Shown piece by piece: positions 8,950-18,166 of a DNA stretch of 64,000 nucleotides. The translations under genes and the position numbers were made by a program. The notes beneath the pieces are model-generated. The model saw nothing but the letters and a program-made list of their open reading frames with translations. It ran no database searches and was not told the origin of the DNA. Location of the stretch: contig CANPXP010000001.1 of the NCBI GenBank assembly GCA_947586255.1, positions 61,718-125,717 on the forward strand, given 5' to 3'. The stretch comes from an uncultured Lachnospiraceae bacterium. Lineage in GTDB: Bacteria; Bacillota; Clostridia; Lachnospirales; Lachnospiraceae. How positions within the stretch are numbered: the first letter of the stretch is position 1; every line of letters starts with the position of its first letter.

Positions 8950-10146
8950 ATGGCAAGATATGTAGAAGATGAGTACGAAGAGGAACGTCCGAGGAAAAAG
9001 TCTTCTTCCGGGAGCGGCAAGTCTTCCGGTTCCGGCAAAAAGAGTTCAGGCAAAAAGAGCTCGGGCAAGAAGAGTTCAGGCAAGAAGGGCTCGAACAAGA
9101 AAGCCCAGGCCAGGAAACAGCGCAGGCGGATTATTATTTTCATCATAGAGCTGATCATTCTCATAGCGGCGGTGGTAGTGCTCTACAGCGTCCTCACGGC
9201 GACCAAGGGCGGCAAGATGGAGATCGAGGAGGAAGATATCATCATCAACGAGACGGTCAAAGAGGCGCAGGAGACGACCATGAAGGGCTACCGCAACATC
9301 GCCCTGTTCGGCGTGGATTCCACCTCCGGCGCGCTGACCAAGGGTACGCGGAGCGACACGATCATGATCGCTTCCATCAATCTGGATACGGGCGAGTGCA
9401 AGCTGGTGTCGGTTTACCGCGACACGTACCTGAATCTGAGCAACGACAAGTACAATAAGTGCAACGGCGCATACGCCAGCGGCGGTCCGGAGCAGGCCAT
9501 CAATATGCTGAACATGAATCTGGACATGAACATCACGGATTTCGTCACGGTGGGCTTCGCCGGCCTGACGGACACGATCGACGCGCTGGGCGGCGTCTAT
9601 ATCGACGTGGACGACGCGGAGATCAGTCATCTGAACAATTACCAGCTCTGTATCGCGGAGGATCTGAAGCGCTCCTACACGCCGGTGACCTCCACGGGCT
9701 ACCAGCTTCTGGACGGTCTGCAGGCGACGGGCTACTGCCGTATCCGCTACACGGCGGGCGACGACTTCAAGCGTGCGGAGCGGCAGAGAGAGGTGCTGAC
9801 GGCGGTGGCGGATCAGGCGAAGAAGGCGCCTGTGACGAAGCTGACAGAGACGGCTCAGAATGTGTTCAGCGAGACATACACATCGTTGGATCTGTCAGAG
9901 ATCGTGGATCTGCTCGGAGATGTCGGTCACTATTACATCAGCGATACGTCGGGCTTCCCGCAGGAGTCCAACCGGGCGACAGGGACGATCGGTTCCAAGG
10001 GATCGTGCGTCATACCGGTCAGCCTGGAGGACAATGTCAAGTGGCTGCACCAGTATCTGTTCAACGATTACAATTACGAACCGTCCGAAACTGTGAAGAA
10101 GTGCAGCGATCAGATCTACTCCGACACGAGCGGATACCTGAAGTAA
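8950..10146 (+). CDS. LytR-CpsA-Psr (LCP) family glycopolymer transferase
   Basis: 398 residues. The cytoplasmic N-terminus is a Lys/Ser/Gly-rich tail with tandem KKSSG repeats, then one membrane anchor (RRIIIFIIELIILIAAVVVLYSV, about 58-82) and an extracellular LCP domain (about 115-280). Visible LCP features are NIALFGVDS, GTRSDTIMIASI, VSVYRDTYL and the arginine-rich RIRYTAGDDFKRAERQREVL. LCP enzymes move undecaprenyl-linked glycans onto peptidoglycan, consistent with the preceding polysaccharide genes. The start is preceded by AAGGAG. The 256 bp upstream hold no gene I can support; a weak promoter-like pair (TTGATT at 8870, GAAAAT at 8893) is the best candidate there. Confidence 0.9.
   Translation: MARYVEDEYEEERPRKKSSSGSGKSSGSGKKSSGKKSSGKKSSGKKGSNKKAQARKQRRRIIIFIIELIILIAAVVVLYSVLTATKGGKMEIEEEDIIINETVKEAQETTMKGYRNIALFGVDSTSGALTKGTRSDTIMIASINLDTGECKLVSVYRDTYLNLSNDKYNKCNGAYASGGPEQAINMLNMNLDMNITDFVTVGFAGLTDTIDALGGVYIDVDDAEISHLNNYQLCIAEDLKRSYTPVTSTGYQLLDGLQATGYCRIRYTAGDDFKRAERQREVLTAVADQAKKAPVTKLTETAQNVFSETYTSLDLSEIVDLLGDVGHYYISDTSGFPQESNRATGTIGSKGSCVIPVSLEDNVKWLHQYLFNDYNYEPSETVKKCSDQIYSDTSGYLK
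9037..9096 (+). repeat. 15-bp tandem repeat, four copies, in LCP N-terminus
   Basis: Four imperfect copies of a 15-bp unit, each encoding K-K-S-S-G or a close variant, lie in frame inside the LCP gene. Copy number could change by slippage without breaking the frame. Confidence 0.8.
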
Positions 10147-10160
10147 CAACAGACAGAGCG

Positions 10161-10190
10161 AAGGGGCCCCGTTTTGCAGGCCCCTTTTTG
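10161..10190 (+). terminator. Rho-independent terminator after LCP gene
   Basis: AAGGGGCC (10161-10168) pairs with GGCCCCTT (10179-10186) around a 10-base loop and runs into five T residues. Confidence 0.85.
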
Positions 10191-10240
10191 TCATATATAG
10201 AAAAAAATCATAGGAAAATGTGGAAGCGGAGGGAGCAAGC

Positions 10241-11167
10241 GTGGATACGGTAGATGTCATAATCCCTGTCTACAAGCCCGATCACAAATTCCTGACTCTG
10301 ATCGAGCGGCTGGAGCGCCAGAGCGTTTCGATAAACCGGATTATCATCATCAATACAGAGCAGAAATATTTTGACCGGTTGTTTTATGGCACTTCTTTTC
10401 TGGAGGAGTATCATAATATTGTGGTGAGGCACATAGCAAAGCGGGAGTTTGACCACGGCAGGACGCGGAATTATGGCGTGCGGTATTCGGAGGCCGACGT
10501 CTTTGTCATGATGACGCAGGACGCCATACCGGCCGACGAGCATGTGGTGGAGGAGCTGCTTGCGCGGCTGCGCGATGAGCGCGTGGCGGTGTCCTACGCC
10601 AGACAGCTGGCGGACGAGAACAGCAGCGAGGCGGAGAAGTACACGAGGAATTTCAACTATCCCGCGCAGTCTGTGATCAAGACGAAGGCGGACTTGGAAA
10701 GACTCGGGATCAAGACCTTCTTCTGCTCCAATGTGTGCGCCGCATACAACAGGCGGATTTTTGACGAACTGGGCGGCTTTGTGAAACGGACGATCTTCAA
10801 CGAAGATATGATCTACGCGGCGAAGGCTGTGGAGGCCGGATACGGTATCGCGTATGCGGCGGAGGCGGGCGTGTATCATTCGCACAGCTATACCTGCGCG
10901 CAGCAGTTTCACCGCAATTTCGATCTCGGCGTCTCCCAGGCGGAACACCCGGAGGTGTTTGCGGCTTATCCGTCTGAGGGCGAGGGCGCGCGGCTGGTGA
11001 AGGGGTTGATCCGCCATCTGCGGGAGCAGGGAATGAGGCGCCGGATACCCTATGTGATCGCGCAGAGCGCGTGCAAATACGCGGGCTATCTGTGCGGCAG
11101 GAACTACCGGCGGCTGCCTATGAAGCTGGTGCTTGCGATGTCGGACAATAAGACCTATTGGAGTTGA
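10241..11167 (+). CDS. Family 2 glycosyltransferase (rhamnosyltransferase-like)
   Basis: 308 residues from a GTG start chosen because GGAGGG lies 7 nt upstream. The longer GTG start at 10220 has no ribosome site and would put that motif inside the gene. The GT-A domain shows VDVIIPVYKPDHKFLTLIERL, the arginine-rich loop KREFDHGRTRNYGV, VMMTQDAIP in place of the usual DxD, and FNEDMIYAAKAVEAGY. This is the pattern of enzymes annotated as rhamnosyltransferases. A terminator precedes it, so it needs a separate promoter, which I could not place. GlmS follows within 32 bp, possibly co-transcribed. Acceptor unknown. Confidence 0.85.
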   Translation: MDTVDVIIPVYKPDHKFLTLIERLERQSVSINRIIIINTEQKYFDRLFYGTSFLEEYHNIVVRHIAKREFDHGRTRNYGVRYSEADVFVMMTQDAIPADEHVVEELLARLRDERVAVSYARQLADENSSEAEKYTRNFNYPAQSVIKTKADLERLGIKTFFCSNVCAAYNRRIFDELGGFVKRTIFNEDMIYAAKAVEAGYGIAYAAEAGVYHSHSYTCAQQFHRNFDLGVSQAEHPEVFAAYPSEGEGARLVKGLIRHLREQGMRRRIPYVIAQSACKYAGYLCGRNYRRLPMKLVLAMSDNKTYWS

Positions 11168-11198
11168 GAACAAATAAGGGATAACGGAGGAATGTGAC

Positions 11199-13025
11199 AT
11201 GTGTGGAATCGTGGGATACATCGGGACGAAGCAGGCGGCCCCCATTATTTTGGACGGTCTGGCGAAGTTGGAGTACCGCGGATATGACTCGGCGGGTATG
11301 GCGGTCTATGACGGCGGCAAGATCAATATCACCAAGTCCGTCGGCCGGCTGAAGGTGCTGGAGAACATGACGCGCGGCGGGGAGACGATGCCGGGACTGT
11401 GCGGAATCGGACACACGAGATGGGCGACGCACGGCGTTCCGAACGATACGAACGCACATCCGCACTTCAACGCGGACGAGACAATCACGGTCGTGCACAA
11501 CGGCATCATCGAGAATTATCTGCAGCTGCGGCAGAAGCTGACCGGCAAGGGATATAAGTTCGTCTCCGACACGGATACGGAGGTGCTGGCGCACCTGCTC
11601 GACTATTATTATAAGGGGAATCCGCTGGAGGCGGTGACGAAGGTGCTGCACCGCGTGGAGGGTTCCTATGCGCTCGGCATTCTTTTCGCGGACTGCCCGG
11701 ATCAGATCTTCGCGGCGCGAAAAGATTCGCCGCTGATCGTCGGACAGAACGAGGACGGCTGTTTTATCGCCTCCGACGTGCCGGCGATTCTGAAATATAC
11801 GAGAAAAGTGTACTATGTGGACAATCAGGAGGTGGTGCGCCTGCGCGCGGACCACATGCATTTCTACACGGTGGACGAGGAGGAGATCAAGAAGGAGGCC
11901 GTCACCATCGAGTGGGACGCGGACGCCGCGGAGAAGGCCGGTTACGAACACTTCATGCTGAAGGAGATGTACGAACAGCCCAAGACCGTGACGGATACGC
12001 TCATGCCCAGGCTTAAGAACGATGACATTGTCATTGAAGAACTGAACATGACGGACGAGGAGCTTCGGGCGATCAGGAAGATCCATATTGTGGCCTGCGG
12101 CTCCGCATACCATGCCGGCGTGACGGGCAAATATGTCATTGAGGGTCTGGCGCGCATCCCGGTGGAGGTGGATCTGGCCTCCGAGTTCCGGTACCGCAAT
12201 CCGATTCTGGAGGAAGGCGCCATGGTCGTGGTGATCAGCCAGTCCGGCGAGACGGCGGATACGCTGGCGGCGCTGCGGGAATCCAAGGCGCGGGGCTTCA
12301 AGGTACTCGGCATTGTCAATGTGGTGGGGAGCTCCATTGCCCGGGAGGCGGACAATGTCATGTATACCTGGGCGGGGCCGGAGATCGCCGTGGCGACCAC
12401 CAAGGCGTATAGCGCCCAGCTGATCGCGCTGTATCTGCTGGCGATGAAGCTCGGCAGAGTGCGCGGCAAGATCGACGATGAGACGTTCGCCTCGCTTCTG
12501 GGCGACCTCAAGTGCCTGCCGGATCAAATAGAGCTTTTGCTGAACAATAAGCTGAAAATACAGAAGTTTGCCAACCGCTACATCGGCGCGAAGGATGTGT
12601 TCTTTATCGGGAGAGGAATCGACTATGCGATTTCCCTGGAAGGTTCCCTGAAGCTGAAGGAGATTTCCTACATTCATTCCGAGGCGTACGCGGCGGGCGA
12701 ACTGAAGCACGGCACGATCTCCCTGATCGAGGAGGGGACGCTTGTGGCGGCGGTTTCCACGCAGCCCGAGCTGTATGCCAAGACGATCAGCAATATGGTG
12801 GAGGTCAAAGCCAGAGGCGCGTTCGTGCTGGCGGTCACCTGCGAGGAGAACAAGGCGATCGAGAAGGCGGCGGACTATGTGATCTACATTCCGGAGACAA
12901 ATCCGTATTTTGCCAATTCCTTGGCGATCATACCGCTGCAGCTGTTCGGTTATTATGTGTCCGTCGGGAAGGGCTGCGATGTGGATAAACCGAGGAATCT
13001 GGCGAAGTCCGTCACTGTGGAATGA
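11199..13025 (+). CDS. glmS: Glutamine--fructose-6-phosphate aminotransferase (isomerizing)
   Basis: 608 residues, the standard length. It makes glucosamine-6-phosphate from fructose-6-phosphate and glutamine, the entry step to UDP-GlcNAc for peptidoglycan and surface glycans. The N-terminal class II glutaminase begins MCGIVGYIG, where Cys2 is the nucleophile after methionine removal, and has LEYRGYDSAG and TRWATHG. Two SIS domains follow: CGSAYHAG and SQSGETADT in the first, then FFIGRGIDYAIS and EGSLKLKEISYIHSEAY in the second, and the C-terminus ends DVDKPRNLAKSVTVE. The start is preceded by AACGGAGGAA. No glmS ribozyme-like leader is evident in the 31 bp to the previous gene. Confidence 0.97.
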   Translation: MCGIVGYIGTKQAAPIILDGLAKLEYRGYDSAGMAVYDGGKINITKSVGRLKVLENMTRGGETMPGLCGIGHTRWATHGVPNDTNAHPHFNADETITVVHNGIIENYLQLRQKLTGKGYKFVSDTDTEVLAHLLDYYYKGNPLEAVTKVLHRVEGSYALGILFADCPDQIFAARKDSPLIVGQNEDGCFIASDVPAILKYTRKVYYVDNQEVVRLRADHMHFYTVDEEEIKKEAVTIEWDADAAEKAGYEHFMLKEMYEQPKTVTDTLMPRLKNDDIVIEELNMTDEELRAIRKIHIVACGSAYHAGVTGKYVIEGLARIPVEVDLASEFRYRNPILEEGAMVVVISQSGETADTLAALRESKARGFKVLGIVNVVGSSIAREADNVMYTWAGPEIAVATTKAYSAQLIALYLLAMKLGRVRGKIDDETFASLLGDLKCLPDQIELLLNNKLKIQKFANRYIGAKDVFFIGRGIDYAISLEGSLKLKEISYIHSEAYAAGELKHGTISLIEEGTLVAAVSTQPELYAKTISNMVEVKARGAFVLAVTCEENKAIEKAADYVIYIPETNPYFANSLAIIPLQLFGYYVSVGKGCDVDKPRNLAKSVTVE

Positions 13026-13156
13026 CGGGAAGCGGAAACACAGTTTTTATAAAAAGTTGTCACAGTTTATACACAATTCCAGAATATACTGACCTCAAGA
13101 TCAAAGAGAAGATCGGCGGTGAACCGACCTGTTATCTAGGGAAGGAGCAAAGTATT

Positions 13157-14719
13157 ATGTACGACAACAATTATCCGAATGAAAATCCTGCTACAGATTC
13201 ACCGGCGTCGAATACAACGCCTGCCAGTCAGAATGTGACCGGTACGAGCACGCCGCAGCCGGGAGGTTACTACCGGAATACAGCCGGGGAGAGTTACGGA
13301 AGAAGCGGCGCGGCAGACAATCCGTATGAGAACCACAATACAAACTACCGGTACGGCAGTACTTATCCGAACGGTTACATGCAGCAGAACGGGAGCGCTT
13401 CCGGCGGTCAGACGCCGAAGCGTGAGAAGCACAGGAAGGCACCCCGGCTGACGGGCTATCTGAAGAAAGCGCTGGTCTGCCTGTCCTTGGGACTGATTTT
13501 CGGCGTCTTTGCGGGGGCCGGCATCTATGCGGTACAGTCCCTGACCGGAAGGCTCGACACGGATGAGAGGGAGAAGACGGTCTCCGAGGCGGCCGTCAAT
13601 GACGATGCGCAGGAGGCGGCCGCGCCGGAGCGGACGGACGCAGCGCAGCAGGCGGATGAGAGCACGGCGGACAGCGGCATCAAGACGGCGGCCGGCACGG
13701 CGGCGGACAGCCAGGTGATTGTGACGGATGTGTCGAATGTGGCGAAAGAGGTTATGCCAGCCATCGTATCGATCAACAGCCACTTCACGCAGAAGATGTC
13801 CTATTTCGGCCAGTCCTTTACCAATGAAGCGGATTCGATGGGCTCCGGCATTATCGTGGGAGAGAACGATACGGAACTTCTGATCGCGACGAACTACCAT
13901 GTCGTGGAGGATACGGAGAAGCTGACGGTGCAGTTCGTGGAAGGCAGCGAAGTGGAAGCAGTGGTCAAGGGTACGGATGCGGATATGGATCTGGCGGTGA
14001 TCGCTGTGCCGCTCGACAGTATTGACAGCAAGCTCAGACAGAGCATTGCGATTGCCACACTGGGCGATTCCGATTCTCTGCAGGTGGGCGAACCCGCGAT
14101 TGCTATCGGCAACGCGCTGGGGTACGGACAGTCCGTCACCGCGGGTGTGATTAGCGCGTTGAACAGAAGCAGACAGCTGGAGGAGGACGCGGATCCCGCC
14201 ACGTTTATCCAGACCGACGCGGCGATCAACCCCGGCAATTCCGGCGGCGCGCTCCTCAATATCAAGGGCGAGGTGATCGGGATCAACTCCAACAAAATCG
14301 GTGGCACCGTCGTGGAAGGCATGGGCTACGCGATTCCGATTTCCGCGGCGAAGCCGATCATCGCGGATCTGATGCTGAAGGAGACGAAGAACAAGGTCGC
14401 GGAGGATGAGCGGGGATATCTGGGAATCTCCGGCATCAGCGTCACGGAATATGTGTCCGCAACCTACGGTATGCCGGAAGGCGTCTATATCTCGCAGGTA
14501 TATGACAACACGGCAGCTTCGAACGCGGGGCTGATGAAGGGCGATATCATCACCGAGTTCGACGGGGAGGCGATCGCCTCCATGGACGAACTGCAGGCGC
14601 AGCTGGAATTCTACGCCAAGGGAGATACGGTGACGGTGACGGTGATGTCTCCGGGCAACAATGGCTACGAGAGCAGGAAGGTGGAAGTGACGCTCGGCAA
14701 TAAAGTGCAGAACGGCTGA
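13157..14719 (+). CDS. HtrA/DegP-like trypsin-type serine protease with PDZ domain
   Basis: 520 residues from the ATG preceded by GGGAAGGAG; the longer open frame to 13022 lacks a ribosome site. A long Asn/Gly/Tyr-rich cytoplasmic tail (1-95) is followed by one membrane segment (about 98-125, LVCLSLGLIFGVFAGAGIYA), an Ala/Glu-rich linker, and an external protease domain. The catalytic triad is visible: His in ATNYHVVED (about 246), Asp in DMDLAVI (about 276) and Ser in NPGNSGGAL (about 360). One PDZ domain (about 410-510) follows. This is the YyxA/HtrA type found in Firmicutes, acting on misfolded proteins at the membrane surface. TTGTCA at 13057 with CAGAAT at 13080 is a weak promoter candidate. 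Confidence 0.93.
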   Translation: MYDNNYPNENPATDSPASNTTPASQNVTGTSTPQPGGYYRNTAGESYGRSGAADNPYENHNTNYRYGSTYPNGYMQQNGSASGGQTPKREKHRKAPRLTGYLKKALVCLSLGLIFGVFAGAGIYAVQSLTGRLDTDEREKTVSEAAVNDDAQEAAAPERTDAAQQADESTADSGIKTAAGTAADSQVIVTDVSNVAKEVMPAIVSINSHFTQKMSYFGQSFTNEADSMGSGIIVGENDTELLIATNYHVVEDTEKLTVQFVEGSEVEAVVKGTDADMDLAVIAVPLDSIDSKLRQSIAIATLGDSDSLQVGEPAIAIGNALGYGQSVTAGVISALNRSRQLEEDADPATFIQTDAAINPGNSGGALLNIKGEVIGINSNKIGGTVVEGMGYAIPISAAKPIIADLMLKETKNKVAEDERGYLGISGISVTEYVSATYGMPEGVYISQVYDNTAASNAGLMKGDIITEFDGEAIASMDELQAQLEFYAKGDTVTVTVMSPGNNGYESRKVEVTLGNKVQNG

Positions 14720-14740
14720 TACTTGAGAGAGCGATTGCGG

Positions 14741-14768
14741 GAAGGCGGTCTTTGGACCGCCTTCTCTG
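14741..14768 (+). terminator. Terminator-like hairpin after HtrA gene
   Basis: A perfect 10-bp stem (14741-14750 with 14755-14764) and TTTG loop, followed by TCTGT. The T-tract is short, so termination may be partial. Confidence 0.7.
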
Positions 14769-14802
14769 TATGTGCGCCCGGCGGCGCGCGGTTTAGAAAA
14801 TG

Positions 14803-14831
14803 TTTACTTGTGGGAACCGGCGTTTTATACT
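14803..14831 (+). promoter_or_regulatory. Sigma-A-type promoter before clpX
   Basis: TTTACT (14803-14808), a 17-bp spacer, and TATACT (14826-14831), 62 bp upstream of the clpX start. Confidence 0.6.
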
Positions 14832-14892
14832 ATGATAGAAGCGGAACGGCAAGCCGAAAAGGCGGCGTCAGGAAGGATATGGAAACAGAGAG

Positions 14893-16377
14893 ATGAACGA
14901 CGACAGATATCATGATACCGACGGAGACATCAGGGACACGCAGGATGAGAAGGAAGAAAAAGACAGGCCGGACAGCGAATATGAGGATGTCTGCTTTATC
15001 TGCCGCAGGCCGGAGAGCAAGGCGGGCAAAATGTTCCATCTGCCCAATCACATCTGTGTCTGCGAGGACTGTATGCACAAGACGATGGACGCGGTCAGCC
15101 AGTTCGACTACCAGGGTCTCTTGAACCAGCCGCCGGAGGACGACGGCAAAGGGAACAGATTCCCGAATATCAGCTTTGTCAATCTGGCGGATCTGCAGGG
15201 CGACGGCGGTATTCCCAACAAGCAGAAGATCAGGAAGAAGAAAAAGGCGGACGACAAGCCGGAGATCGATATCAGGAACATACTTCCGCCGCATAAGATC
15301 AAGGCGAAGCTGGACGAGTACGTGGTGGGACAGGAGCACGCGAAAAAGGTGATGTCTGTCGCCGTGTACAACCACTATAAGCGCGTGGCGACCGGAACGA
15401 TGGACGAGATCGAAATCGAGAAATCCAATATGCTGATGATCGGTCCGACCGGCTGCGGTAAGACTTATCTGGTCAAGACGCTGGCAAGGCTGTTGGATGT
15501 GCCGCTGGCGATCGCCGATGCCACGTCTCTGACGGAGGCGGGCTATATCGGCGACGATATCGAGAGCGTGGTATCGAAGCTGCTGGCGGCCGCCGAGAAC
15601 GATGTGGAGCGCGCGGAGCGCGGCATCATCTTTATCGATGAGATTGACAAGATTGCCAAGAAGCGGAATACCAACGCACGGGATGTCAGCGGAGAGTCCG
15701 TACAGCAGGGAATGTTAAAGCTTCTCGAGGGCGCGGAGGTGGAGGTGCCTGTGGGCGCCAACTCCAAGAATGCCATGGTGCCGCTCGCCACGGTGAACAC
15801 GAGAAATATTCTCTTTATCTGCGGCGGCGCATTCCCGGATCTGGAGGAGATCATCAAACAGCGGCTGAATAAGCGCACCTCCATCGGCTATACGGCGGAG
15901 CTCAAGGACAAGTACGATAAAGAGAAGAATATTCTGAGTAGAGTAACTGTGGAGGATATCAAAAAGTTCGGCATGATTCCGGAGTTTATCGGGCGGCTGC
16001 CCATTATCTTTACGCTGGAGGGACTCAGCAAGGAGATGATGGTGAAGATTCTGGAAGAGCCCAAGAACGCGATTCTGAAGCAGTACCAGAAGCTGCTGGA
16101 GCTGGACGAGGTGAAGTTGGAGTTCGAACCGGGAGCGCTGGAGGCGATCGCGGAGAAGGCGATGGAGAAGGATACGGGCGCGAGAGCGCTGCGCGCCATC
16201 ATCGAGGAATTTATGCTCGACATTATGTACGAAGTGCCCAAGGACGAGAATATCGGCCGAGTGACAATCACGCGGGAGTACATCGAGGGAACCGGCGGGC
16301 CGATCATCGATATCCGCAGCAATTCCCTGGAGCATCCGGACCGGCTGAACGTGATCGAGAGCAGCTCGGCGAAGTGA
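14893..16377 (+). CDS. clpX: ATP-dependent Clp protease ATP-binding subunit ClpX
   Basis: 494 residues, about 70 longer than E. coli ClpX (424 residues), mainly through N-terminal acidic residues and an extended linker. A C4 zinc-binding domain (CFIC ... CVCEDC, about 34-65) is followed by a AAA+ module with Walker A GPTGCGKT (about 184-191), Walker B IIFIDEIDKI (about 243-252) and the RLNKRTSIGY loop. The C-terminal small domain has KDTGARALRAIIEEFMLDIMYE. It unfolds tagged proteins for ClpP. No clpP or tig is adjacent. A five-codon open frame (14879-14896) ends with TGA overlapping this ATG. Confidence 0.95.
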   Translation: MNDDRYHDTDGDIRDTQDEKEEKDRPDSEYEDVCFICRRPESKAGKMFHLPNHICVCEDCMHKTMDAVSQFDYQGLLNQPPEDDGKGNRFPNISFVNLADLQGDGGIPNKQKIRKKKKADDKPEIDIRNILPPHKIKAKLDEYVVGQEHAKKVMSVAVYNHYKRVATGTMDEIEIEKSNMLMIGPTGCGKTYLVKTLARLLDVPLAIADATSLTEAGYIGDDIESVVSKLLAAAENDVERAERGIIFIDEIDKIAKKRNTNARDVSGESVQQGMLKLLEGAEVEVPVGANSKNAMVPLATVNTRNILFICGGAFPDLEEIIKQRLNKRTSIGYTAELKDKYDKEKNILSRVTVEDIKKFGMIPEFIGRLPIIFTLEGLSKEMMVKILEEPKNAILKQYQKLLELDEVKLEFEPGALEAIAEKAMEKDTGARALRAIIEEFMLDIMYEVPKDENIGRVTITREYIEGTGGPIIDIRSNSLEHPDRLNVIESSSAK

Positions 16378-16479
16378 CGGGACGGGCCGGACCGGCATAC
16401 TATAACAGGGAAGACAGCGGAGAGAACGGTTCCGCTCGGGGAACTGTCGTGTTGTGTGATGACCTGTAAAGAAAAGATT

Positions 16480-18153
16480 ATGTCTGACGAGTACGCCGAT
16501 CTGCTCACGGATTATGCGGCGGCGTACGAACTGGCGGAGATATCGCCGCTGGATCTCTGCTTCCATGGGATAGACGGGGGTTATGGCGTGATCAACGTGA
16601 GCCGCAGCGTCGTTCCGGCAATGTCCGCCTCCCACTACGGCTATTCCATGATTCCCGTGCTGTACGGTCTGATGCAGGACGAGACGGCCGCGTTCAATCC
16701 GGAAAACCTGGCGGCCATGGGCAATATTCGCGTGCAGAATCCGCCGCTGTCTCTGCAGGGAAGCGGCGTTGTGCTGGGGTTTGTTGACACCGGCATACGG
16801 TACCGGGAGGCGGCGTTTCGACGGCCGGACGGATCCAGCCGCATTGCGGCGATCTGGGATCAGACGATCCGGAACGGGGAACCGCCGGAAGGATTTCAGT
16901 ACGGCGCGGAGTACCTGCGCCAGGATATCAACCGCGCGCTGGCTTCCGATGTGCCGGAGCTGATTGTGCCGTCCACGGACGCGGACGGACACGGCACGAA
17001 AATGGCGGCCGCGGCGGCCGGCAGCATCCTGGGAGACGGCTTGACGTACAGGGGCGCGGCGCCGCAGGCGGATATTGTGGTCGTGAAACTCAAGGACGCG
17101 AAACAGTATCTGCGGGATTATTATCTGATCGCCGACGGTGTGCCGGCCTATCAGGAGAACGATATCATGGAGGCGGTCAGATACCTGGAGCGAAAGGCCG
17201 CCGTACTCGGGAAGCCCGTGGTGATCGTGCTGGGAATCGGGACGAATCTGGGCAGCCACAACGGTACGTCGCCGCTCGCCTCCTATCTGAATACCGTGGC
17301 CGGCGGGAGAAACCGCGCCGTCGTCGTGTGCGGTGGCAACGAGGGAGACAAGGAGCATCACTACGAGGGCGCCGTGCCCGACGTCGTGGAGATTCGGGTT
17401 GCGGGGGAGACGCGGGGCTTCTGTCTGGAACTGTGGGGCAATCTGCCGGACACCTATGCGGTGCAGCTGCGCTCGCCAGGCGGAGAGACGTCCCAGGAGA
17501 TCGATTTCAGAAATAAGACGGACAGGGAGATCGACTTTGTCTTTGAACGGACGCGCGTCATCGTGAGCAATGTGCTGGTGGAGCGTCATTCGGGCGAACA
17601 GCTGGTCTTCTTTCGCTTCGAGGACCCGACGCCGGGCGTGTGGAATCTGCGGGTTTTCTCCTCGGAGACAGAACAGAGCGGGCGAGGGCTTTTTCATATG
17701 TGGCTGCCGATCACGGAGTTTCTTGACACCGGCGTCACTTTTCTGGCGCCCAGCCCTGACGTCACGCTGACGGAACCAGCCAACGCGCAGCAGGTGATTA
17801 CCGTCTCGGCCTATAACGGGCTGACCGGCAGCTGGTTTCCGCAGTCCGGAAGAGGGTATGCGAAGGACGGCGGGATTAAACCGGATCTGACCGCGCCGGG
17901 CGTGTCGATCCCTACGCCGCTGGGCGCTTCCACCGGTTCCAGCATGGCGGCGGCGCTTGCGGCGGGCTGCGTGGCGCAGTTCATGGAGTGGGCTGCGGTG
18001 GACGGCAATGTGTCCACAGTGTCGAGCAGGGGAATTCGGAGCTATCTGATCCGGGGCGCGGACCGGGACGACAATGTCGTATATCCCGACAATCGCTGGG
18101 GATACGGCAGACTGGATATCAACGGCACGTTTGAGATGCTGGCCAGAATCTAG
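16480..18153 (+). CDS. Subtilisin-like S8 family serine protease
   Basis: 557 residues from the ATG at 16480 (MSDEYADLLTDYAAAYELAE). In-frame GTG at 16456 and ATG at 16459 are alternatives, and none has a strong ribosome site. The catalytic triad is visible: Asp in GFVDTGI (about 101), His in DGHGTKMAAAAAG (about 169) and Ser in GSSMAAALAAG (about 487). A large insertion between His and Ser (about 280-450) has a beta-sandwich look. No signal peptide is seen. The N-terminal segment resembles the clostridial Csp germination-protease group and related S8A proteases common in Lachnospiraceae, but a spore role is only a guess. The LspA-like gene follows 13 bp downstream. Confidence 0.88.
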   Translation: MSDEYADLLTDYAAAYELAEISPLDLCFHGIDGGYGVINVSRSVVPAMSASHYGYSMIPVLYGLMQDETAAFNPENLAAMGNIRVQNPPLSLQGSGVVLGFVDTGIRYREAAFRRPDGSSRIAAIWDQTIRNGEPPEGFQYGAEYLRQDINRALASDVPELIVPSTDADGHGTKMAAAAAGSILGDGLTYRGAAPQADIVVVKLKDAKQYLRDYYLIADGVPAYQENDIMEAVRYLERKAAVLGKPVVIVLGIGTNLGSHNGTSPLASYLNTVAGGRNRAVVVCGGNEGDKEHHYEGAVPDVVEIRVAGETRGFCLELWGNLPDTYAVQLRSPGGETSQEIDFRNKTDREIDFVFERTRVIVSNVLVERHSGEQLVFFRFEDPTPGVWNLRVFSSETEQSGRGLFHMWLPITEFLDTGVTFLAPSPDVTLTEPANAQQVITVSAYNGLTGSWFPQSGRGYAKDGGIKPDLTAPGVSIPTPLGASTGSSMAAALAAGCVAQFMEWAAVDGNVSTVSSRGIRSYLIRGADRDDNVVYPDNRWGYGRLDINGTFEMLARI

Positions 18154-18166
18154 AACGGAGGAAGTC

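Noticed and set aside
11168..11198. glmS ribozyme
   Set aside because: The gap before glmS is only 31 bp and shows no ribozyme-like fold.
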